Assembly: GCA_020634565.1 (NCBI GenBank)
Contig: JACKBN010000019.1
Coordinates: 1 to 64,000 of the forward strand
From: Ardenticatenaceae bacterium
GTDB taxonomy: Bacteria > Chloroflexota > Anaerolineae > Promineifilales > Promineifilaceae
Reading direction: 5' to 3'
DNA length: 64,000 nucleotides
The notes beneath the pieces were generated by a model, which saw nothing but the letters and a program-made list of their open reading frames with translations, made no database searches and was not told the DNA's origin. How positions within the stretch are numbered: position 1 is the stretch's first letter; each line of letters starts with the position of its first letter. Below are positions 58,903 through 64,000 of this stretch, piece after piece. A program made the position numbers and the translations under genes.

Positions 58903-59217
58903 TTATGCCCCCTCGGGGGATTTTTCTGCCGGGCGGTGTGTGGCAATGGCAGCCAAATCCTCCGCAGTTACCGTTGTTTTAAGCGCCTGGTTTAGTAAAC
59001 GGCCGTTACTCAGCAAAACCTTGTCCCAGCAAGCCGGATCATCACACAGGTAAGCACCACGGCCGTTTTGCTTGCCCGTTGGGTCTACCACAACCGAGCC
59101 TTCAGGCGTACGCACCAAGCGGGTTAGCTGCCGTTTATCGCGCTTTTGGCGGCAAACAAAGCAGGTTCGCTGAGGCACATGTTTTGGACGTGCAGGCTGC
59201 TTCTTTTTCTTACTCAT
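58903..59217 (-). CDS. ylxR: YlxR family RNA-binding protein
   Basis: 104 residues. The YlxR motif RTCFVCRQK (17-25), RLVRTPEGSVVVDPTGK and GRGAYLC (52-58) are complete. A basic N-terminus (MSKKKKQPARPK) fits RNA binding. It lies between nusA and infB, its standard position. Two ACGGCCGT copies code the NGR of NGRGAY and NGRLL, so the palindrome also uses conserved codons. Confidence 0.9.
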   Translation of the reverse strand: MSKKKKQPARPKHVPQRTCFVCRQKRDKRQLTRLVRTPEGSVVVDPTGKQNGRGAYLCDDPACWDKVLLSNGRLLNQALKTTVTAEDLAAIATHRPAEKSPEGA

Positions 59218-59518
59218 TTTTCAATATTGCTAAGTTTCTACAAACCTGACAGAAAGATTTCTCTCTCAGCAGAAAAACCATCAAGTTTTGTGCCGGTCAT
59301 TTGAAAATATGAAGCCACCCAGGTTGCCAAACTACGGCCGTTTCCTGCGTGGCTCAAGTACAAAGTTGTTCAGGTACAGTGTGGTGTGCCTGCTGGCAAA
59401 GGCCAGCCGCTACTTAAATTCTCACATCACTGTCTCCAGCAATCTGCAATCAGACATTGCGCAATCGACATCAGAGAAAACGGCCGTTGAGCCACCGCTC
59501 AACCGTTGACTGCTGGGT
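59218..59518. other. nusA-ylxR spacer, 301 bp, with a weak terminator-like hairpin
   Basis: Unusually long for this operon. On the minus strand just after nusA, GTTGAGC/GCTCAAC (59486-59503) forms a 7-bp stem followed by CGGCCGTTTTCTC, a weak terminator that contains one of the ACGGCCGT palindromes. The rest has no recognised gene; a 73-codon plus-strand frame (59288) is judged chance. Confidence 0.45.
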
Positions 59519-61543
59519 TTAAAAATCATCAATGTCGTATTCTTCCCATTCGGGACGACGGCGGCTGCCCTTACGCTTACGCTTCACGACAACCTCACCA
59601 GACTCTTCATCCAGGACCAACTGCTTGCCTTTGCGGCTGCGCCGACGGTCGTCCTCCGATTCCACAACAGGTGTACTGGTAGGACGGGCAATAACCACAG
59701 CTGGTTTTTCTTCCTCTTTTTTCTTTTTCTTCTCTGGTACTTCGATGGGCGCCGCTTCAATAAGAGATTGCGACAGGTCATCGAGCAGCGGTTCGACTTC
59801 TTCCTCAACCTCTGCTTCTTCGACTTCCTCAGCTACGGCCGTTTCTTCTTCCTCGGCTACCGCTTCTTCAGCTTCCGCTTCAGCCACAACTTCGGCCTCT
59901 TCTTCCACTTCTTCTTCAATCTCAACTTCGGCTTCAACTTCCTCAGCTACCAGTTCAGCTTCTTCAGCCACTTCTTCGGCTTCAGTTTCTGCTTCCTCAA
60001 CGGCTTCGGCAGTTTCTTCCGGCACTTCAGCTTCTGCCGGCTCTTCAACCCAGCCATCATAGTTGGCCAGGTGCTCTTGCACCGTTTCCAGCGCTACATC
60101 ACCCAATCCCTTGATTTTGAGGAATTCTTCCTCACCCAGGGAAAGTGTCATCATCAATGCGCCAACAGTTTCAATTTCCGCATCCAGCAGCAAGTTATGA
60201 ATACGTCCGGGCAAATCCAGCTCTTCCAGGTCAAGCTGCCAGGCCTGATCCGGAATCGCCTTACGGGCCTCAACACGCGCCTTGCGTTCCTCTTCAAAGA
60301 CGGCCGCACGGGAAGCAATAATTCTACCCTCAACGCCACCTACCAGACGGTCCAGGTTGTAATAATCTTCAGATGTGATGGGCCGCCCAGCTTCTTTCTT
60401 GGCCAGCACCTGCCGTACCGAATCGATGAGCTTCTCATTCTTCACCACAGCCTGATCCGCTGCCGGATGATCCAGGTTGTTTAATGACTCAGAAGCAGCT
60501 TCGGTCAGGCTCTTGATGTCAATGCGCCAGCCGGTGAGCTTGGCACCCAACCGTGCATTTTGGCCCTCACGCCCAATGGCCAGCGAGAGCTGATCGTCGG
60601 GCACAATGACAACGGCCGTTTTCCCATCAATAAAGCTTTCTTCCAAAAATACATGAGAAACCCGCGCCGGGCTGAGCGCCTTGGCAATAAAGGTTTGCTG
60701 GTTCGGGTCCCACTCAATAACGTCAATCTTTTCGTCGTTCAGTTCCCGCACAATGCTTTGGATACGCACACCGCGCATACCCACACAGGCGCCTACCGGG
60801 TCTACGCCCGGCTGTAAGGCCAGCACCGCCACCTTGGAACGCTGTCCAGCCTCGCGGGCGATGCTCTTGATTTCCACCTGCCCGTTATAAATTTCCGGCA
60901 CTTCCAGTTCCAGCAGGCGGCGCAGCAAATTGCGATGATTCCGGCTCACAAAGATTTGCGGGCCACGATTGGTACGACGCACTTCCAGTACATAAACGCG
61001 AATTTTATCGTGGGCGCGGTAACGTTCCCCAGGCACCTGCTGACTCTTGGGCAAAATCGCTTCGGTGCGGCCCAGACCAATGGTCAGGTGCTGCCCGCTT
61101 ACGCTCTGCACAGTACCGTTCACTAACTCGCCTTCACGACCAGAGAAATCTTCATACAGCTGTTCCCGCTCGGCTTCACGAACGCGTTGGAGCAGCACCT
61201 GCTTGGCGGTTTGGGCCGCAATACGGCCGAATCCAGCAGTTGTACTGTCTACCATAACCAGGTCGCCATATTCCGCATCCGTATGACCTTCACGCTTGGC
61301 TTGCTCCAGCAGCACTTCCGTACGGTTATCAATAATGGAATCCACCACCTCTTTTTCTGTATAGATGGTTGGTTCGCCAGTACGCGGATCGATATCAACC
61401 GATACTTTTTGCTGGGCGCTAATGTTGGTATCACGCCGGTACGCAGAAACAAGCGCGGTTTTTAAGGCTTCAAAGACTTCGTCTTTGGGCAGCCCGCGCT
61501 GTTCGCATATTTCGTTAAAGGCTAAAATAAATTCGCTTTTCAT
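59519..61543 (-). CDS. nusA: Transcription termination/antitermination factor NusA with long acidic-basic tail
   Basis: 674 residues. The polymerase-binding N-domain (1-130), S1 domain (about 138-200) and two KH domains (about 230-355, with GREGQNARLGAKLTGWRIDI at 335-354) are standard. A helix-hairpin-helix repeat (LDLPGRIHNLLLDAEIETVG..LKIKGLGDVALETV) follows at 443-500. Then comes an extra tail: about 95 residues almost only Glu, Ala and Val (501-596), then a basic, Lys/Arg-rich region (614-672). NusA controls pausing and termination. The gene begins the operon ending in ribF; rimP, its usual upstream neighbour, is absent. Confidence 0.95.
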   Translation of the reverse strand: MKSEFILAFNEICEQRGLPKDEVFEALKTALVSAYRRDTNISAQQKVSVDIDPRTGEPTIYTEKEVVDSIIDNRTEVLLEQAKREGHTDAEYGDLVMVDSTTAGFGRIAAQTAKQVLLQRVREAEREQLYEDFSGREGELVNGTVQSVSGQHLTIGLGRTEAILPKSQQVPGERYRAHDKIRVYVLEVRRTNRGPQIFVSRNHRNLLRRLLELEVPEIYNGQVEIKSIAREAGQRSKVAVLALQPGVDPVGACVGMRGVRIQSIVRELNDEKIDVIEWDPNQQTFIAKALSPARVSHVFLEESFIDGKTAVVIVPDDQLSLAIGREGQNARLGAKLTGWRIDIKSLTEAASESLNNLDHPAADQAVVKNEKLIDSVRQVLAKKEAGRPITSEDYYNLDRLVGGVEGRIIASRAAVFEEERKARVEARKAIPDQAWQLDLEELDLPGRIHNLLLDAEIETVGALMMTLSLGEEEFLKIKGLGDVALETVQEHLANYDGWVEEPAEAEVPEETAEAVEEAETEAEEVAEEAELVAEEVEAEVEIEEEVEEEAEVVAEAEAEEAVAEEEETAVAEEVEEAEVEEEVEPLLDDLSQSLIEAAPIEVPEKKKKKEEEKPAVVIARPTSTPVVESEDDRRRSRKGKQLVLDEESGEVVVKRKRKGSRRRPEWEEYDIDDF

Positions 61544-61588
61544 AGTGCAAAAACCTTATCTGCAATTTTCGATATTGATTCAGGAAAC

Positions 61589-61613
61589 AAAAAAAGTGGG
61601 GTGTGCCCACTTT
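61589..61613 (-). terminator. Intrinsic terminator (attenuator) in the nusA leader
   Basis: On the minus strand AAAGTGGG (61613-61606), loop CACAC, CCCACTTT (61600-61593) followed by a run of seven T ending at 61589. It lies between the nusA promoter (61642-61670) and the nusA ATG (61543). No minus-strand gene lies upstream, so it would act on the nusA operon itself. Confidence 0.75.
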
Positions 61614-61641
61614 CCGCGTCGTACTCGTCAAATGTGTCGAA

Positions 61642-61670
61642 AGTATAGCATGGGTTTCTCCAGTTGGCAA
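61642..61670 (-). promoter_or_regulatory. Promoter of the nusA operon
   Basis: On the minus strand: -35 TTGCCA (61670-61665), 17-base spacer, -10 TATACT (61647-61642) with an upstream TGC (extended -10). Transcription would start near 61635, giving a leader of about 90 bases that contains the attenuator. Confidence 0.65.
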
Positions 61671-61702
61671 AATTTTTTATGGGAGTTACAGGTGAAAAGT
61701 TA

Positions 61703-62584
61703 ATGAGCTTCGCCATGTGCTGCGGAGTTGATTACAATGGGCTGATGGAAGCATATTTATTCGAAAAACGGCCGTCTGAAATACCAATCGTCGTGCTAGA
61801 CACAGAAACCACAGGCCTGTATCCTGGCTTGGGACATCGCATCGTGGAAATTGGCGCGATCCGCCTGGAAAATTGGCGGGAAGTGGGGCAGGTCAGCACC
61901 CTCATCCAGCCGGGGCGCAAAATGGACCCCAAAGCCAGCAGCGTCAACGGCATTTCAGATGCCGATTTGCGGGGGCAACCCACCTTTGGCGATGTGGCTG
62001 GTGACTTGCTAACGCTGCTGGAAGGGGCAGTGGTGGTGGCTCACAATGCCGAGTTCGATGCCGGTTTTTTGGGGCAGGAACTGCTAATTCATGGATTGCA
62101 AACCAGTGGCCAACCCGTCACGCTGCCCAACCCCTGGCTCTGCACTCTGCTGCTGGCGCGCCGTCATTTCCACTTTGGCCGGAACAATCTCAGCTACATT
62201 GCCCAGCATTTGGGCGTCCGCATGGGGCGCGCCCATCGCGCACTGAACGATGTGTACATGACGGCCGAAATTCTCAAACGAATGGTGCGAACGCTGGAAC
62301 AGCGACGGCTGGAAACCATCGGCGATTTGCTGCACGCGCAGGGCGACCCGATTTATACACCCGCCTACCAGGGGCAGCTGCCGGATGTGGTGGCGGAAGC
62401 GTTGACCAACGGCCGTAACCTGCGCCTGCTCTATTTAGGCCAAAGTGGGGAATCGAACCGCGAAATCACGCCGCTTTATCCGAGTCAGCATCGCGGCGTG
62501 GATTATTTGGTAGCGTACTGCCACCTGGCAAACGATCAGCGCACCTTCCGCATTGATCGCATTTTTAGCGCCGAACTGCTCTAA
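61703..62584 (+). CDS. DEDDh 3'-5' exonuclease fused to a WYL-like domain
   Basis: 293 residues from ATG 61703 (AGGTG 9 bases upstream); the ATG at 61745 is also possible. Exonuclease motifs: ExoI VLDTETTG (Asp33, Glu35), ExoII HNAEFDAGF (Asp119), ExoIII HRALNDVYMT (His178, Asp183), as in DNA polymerase III epsilon. The C-terminal 50 residues (about 245-293: RNLRLLYLGQSGESNREI, then RTFRIDRI) look like a WYL domain, known to bind nucleic acid or nucleotide ligands in regulators and CRISPR/defence proteins. The fusion suggests a ligand-controlled nuclease. It is divergent from nusA. Confidence 0.8.
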   Translation: MSFAMCCGVDYNGLMEAYLFEKRPSEIPIVVLDTETTGLYPGLGHRIVEIGAIRLENWREVGQVSTLIQPGRKMDPKASSVNGISDADLRGQPTFGDVAGDLLTLLEGAVVVAHNAEFDAGFLGQELLIHGLQTSGQPVTLPNPWLCTLLLARRHFHFGRNNLSYIAQHLGVRMGRAHRALNDVYMTAEILKRMVRTLEQRRLETIGDLLHAQGDPIYTPAYQGQLPDVVAEALTNGRNLRLLYLGQSGESNREITPLYPSQHRGVDYLVAYCHLANDQRTFRIDRIFSAELL

Positions 62585-62649
62585 CAACGCGTTTATCCGC
62601 TCCATTTCTGCAAATTTGTGAGGCAATCGTAACAAAGCTGCACTATCTG

Positions 62650-62678
62650 TTGCTTTTGACCGTACTGAGCATTATGAT
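62650..62678 (+). promoter_or_regulatory. Promoter of the MFS transporter gene
   Basis: TTGCTT (62650-62655), 17-base spacer, TATGAT (62673-62678), 43 bp upstream of the ATG. Confidence 0.45.
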
Positions 62679-62720
62679 GTCGAGAAATTTTTACGAACCT
62701 AGCTCACAGGAACGACGGCC

Positions 62721-63980
62721 ATGTCTGACCCATCTTCATTTTCTTTAACGGACTCCCGAAACGGCCGTATGCTGCTGTTTGGCTCCCTCTACTTTGCCCA
62801 AGGGGCAATTGCCACCTACGTCCTGGTTTTCAACAATTTGTATTTACGCGCTTTTGGCGCCGCAGCGTGGCAGCTTTCCCTGCTCAACGGACTGCTGGTT
62901 TTGCCCTTCATTCTTAAGATCGGCATTGGTTTGTTAAGCGACAAAGTGAAGCTGCACCTCCCCTTGCTGGGCAAAGGGTATCGACGGCCGTACATCAGCC
63001 TGGGCCTGATTTTTATTTCCGTAGGCGGCATCGCCGCGGCCTTCGTTCCGCCAGTAGACATGTATCCACTGTTTGTGGTGACCGCCCTGTTTATTGCCCT
63101 GGGGTTGGCGCTTTACGACACCGTCGCCGATGGCTACGCTATTGACGTGACGCCCCCCGAAGAACAGGGGCAAATTCAAGGTGTGATGGTGGTGAGCCGC
63201 GCTTTTGGCCTGGTGCTGTTGGCATCTGTTTACGGCCGTATCATCAATTTATTTGGCTGGACCGTCATTTTTATTGTTGTTGCGCTGCTCACTCTGCTGC
63301 CGCAAATTTTGCTCTTTTTCACCCGCGAACCAGACCAGCGCAGCCAGTCACAAACCTTCAGCTGGGAAGCGCTGCGCAGCCTGTGGCGACCCGATGTGTT
63401 CCGCTTTAGTTTGTACGCTGTCGTTTACTCGATAGCCATTTATGGGGCCAATGCCATTGTGGCCCTGTTTGCCAATGAGGGGCTGGGCCAATCGCTGGTG
63501 CAGGTGGGAGACGTCGCCGCGCTGGGGGGCATTGGCATGGTGATAGGCGGCTTGGTGGCCACCTACACCATTCGGCGGCCCAACATTTCTATCTGGCAGC
63601 AAGGTGTCTGGACAGCAACGGGCGTCTTCACCATTCTGTTGTTGATGGCCCTGGTGGCCACAGAAAGCAATATTGTCCTCATGTTTGTGCTGTGGGGCTT
63701 TTGCATGTCTGCCTCCGAATTGATTTACATAACGTTAGCGATGGCCAAAGCAGACCGGCGTATGGGTGCAGGACAATATGCCATCTTCATGGCGGTTTCC
63801 AACATCGGGGTAGGCTTAGGACAATCCGCTTCTACGGGCTTAATTGATCAAGTTGATTTTCGCTGGATTTTTGTGGGGCTGGCGGTCATTAGCCTGCTCT
63901 CCTTTCCCCTGCTGGCCGCCATGCGCCAGGACGATGAGCGCGATCCCAATCCGCTGTTAACGGCCGTTTCCGGCAGCTAA
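62721..63980 (+). CDS. MFS transporter, AmpG/folate-biopterin-like
   Basis: 419 residues with twelve predicted membrane helices. Motif A-like GIGLLSDKVKLHLPLLGKGYRRP follows helix 2, and YDTVADGYAIDVTPPEEQGQIQ is typical of the AmpG/folate-biopterin transporter branch. The substrate is not known (muropeptide, folate or a sugar are known in the branch). It has no near partner gene. Confidence 0.8.
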   Translation: MSDPSSFSLTDSRNGRMLLFGSLYFAQGAIATYVLVFNNLYLRAFGAAAWQLSLLNGLLVLPFILKIGIGLLSDKVKLHLPLLGKGYRRPYISLGLIFISVGGIAAAFVPPVDMYPLFVVTALFIALGLALYDTVADGYAIDVTPPEEQGQIQGVMVVSRAFGLVLLASVYGRIINLFGWTVIFIVVALLTLLPQILLFFTREPDQRSQSQTFSWEALRSLWRPDVFRFSLYAVVYSIAIYGANAIVALFANEGLGQSLVQVGDVAALGGIGMVIGGLVATYTIRRPNISIWQQGVWTATGVFTILLLMALVATESNIVLMFVLWGFCMSASELIYITLAMAKADRRMGAGQYAIFMAVSNIGVGLGQSASTGLIDQVDFRWIFVGLAVISLLSFPLLAAMRQDDERDPNPLLTAVSGS

Positions 63981-64000
63981 CCCACCATGCGCATAAAAGG

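Larger units (their letters stand above)
1..64000. repeat. Highly iterated palindrome ACGGCCGT (whole window)
   Basis: The perfect 8-bp palindrome ACGGCCGT occurs about 117 times by hand count, for example at 400, 2282, 7422, 8051, 13471, 18171, 22119, 27092, 34342, 36961, 44397, 49270, 54922, 60612 and 63960. For this base composition one or two copies would be expected. The flanks are often also symmetric, giving the longer palindrome GGAAACGGCCGTTTCC (perfect at 13467-13482). Most copies lie inside genes, in all reading frames; some are intergenic. About 25 near-copies have one outer base changed (GCGGCCGT, TCGGCCGT, ACGGCCGC, ACGGCCGA). It behaves like the HIP1 repeats of cyanobacteria but with a different sequence. 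Function is unknown. Confidence 0.9.

Noticed and set aside
59532..60062. Serine-rich plus-strand frame opposite the NusA tail
   Set aside because: It is the antisense of the Glu/Ala codon run of NusA.
1..64000. tRNA, rRNA, transposase or integrase genes
   Set aside because: None could be recognised on either strand.

Overview
The window is bacterial chromosome with dense, short-spaced genes, roughly 55-60% GC by eye. Gene content (two cofactor-F420 type oxidoreductases, a BMP-type nucleoside ABC transporter, effector-associated-domain proteins, many STAND/TPR-like proteins, NusA-YlxR-IF2-RbfA-NrnA-TruB-RibF order) is most like a Chloroflexota (Anaerolineae-like) genome. That assignment is inference; no rRNA or tRNA gene is present to prove it.

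Layout. 1-2.0 kb: a YeeE/YedE sulphur-transport pair, the second fused to a rhodanese-like domain. 2.0-15.5 kb: an accessory region with a TIR-like protein carrying an EAD7 adaptor domain, an AT-rich insert coding for a HEPN-like protein beside a truncated antitoxin gene, a UvrD-like ATPase, a response regulator and a hybrid histidine kinase, then a 1751-residue membrane TPR protein preceded by an NTPase that carries a second EAD7. 15.6-28.6 kb: single genes (rhomboid protease, aldo/keto reductase, HD hydrolase, SDR reductase, two F420-type enzymes, HAD phosphatase, betaine-type ABC ATPase, GMC oxidoreductase, acyltransferase, glycosyltransferase, secreted beta-propeller, MgsA-C-like protein). 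28.6-47.4 kb: a nucleoside salvage island with M20 peptidase, nucleoside hydrolase, deaminase, ribokinase, sulfatase, GNAT, ADP-ribosylglycohydrolase, nucleoside phosphorylase, BmpA-type lipoprotein, its ATPase and three permeases, an MFS pump and a PfkB kinase. 47.5-50 kb: yebC-ruvC-ruvA and a SnoaL-like gene. 50-52.4 kb: an ABC-2 exporter with its GbsR-type regulator. 52.5-61.5 kb: the nusA-infB-ribF translation cluster with a methyltransferase at its end. 61.7-64 kb: an exonuclease-WYL fusion and an MFS transporter.

Two whole-window patterns stand out. First, the 8-bp palindrome ACGGCCGT occurs about 117 times by hand count (about one per 550 bp, against an expectation of one or two), often inside a longer GGAAACGGCCGTTTCC. 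This is a highly iterated palindrome comparable to cyanobacterial HIP1, and it leaves recurrent NGR, TAV and RPF/RPY tripeptides in unrelated proteins. Second, at least twenty intergenic spacers are hairpins built from short iterated words, in several unrelated word families, placed almost only between genes.

The best candidate for a new system is the EAD7 set: a TIR-like/EAD7 effector (2038-2814) and a split STAND receptor (EAD7-bearing NTPase 14343-15446 plus winged-helix/TPR membrane protein 9015-14270). They could be joined by homotypic EAD7 contact. A second candidate is a transcription attenuator in the leader of the nusA operon.
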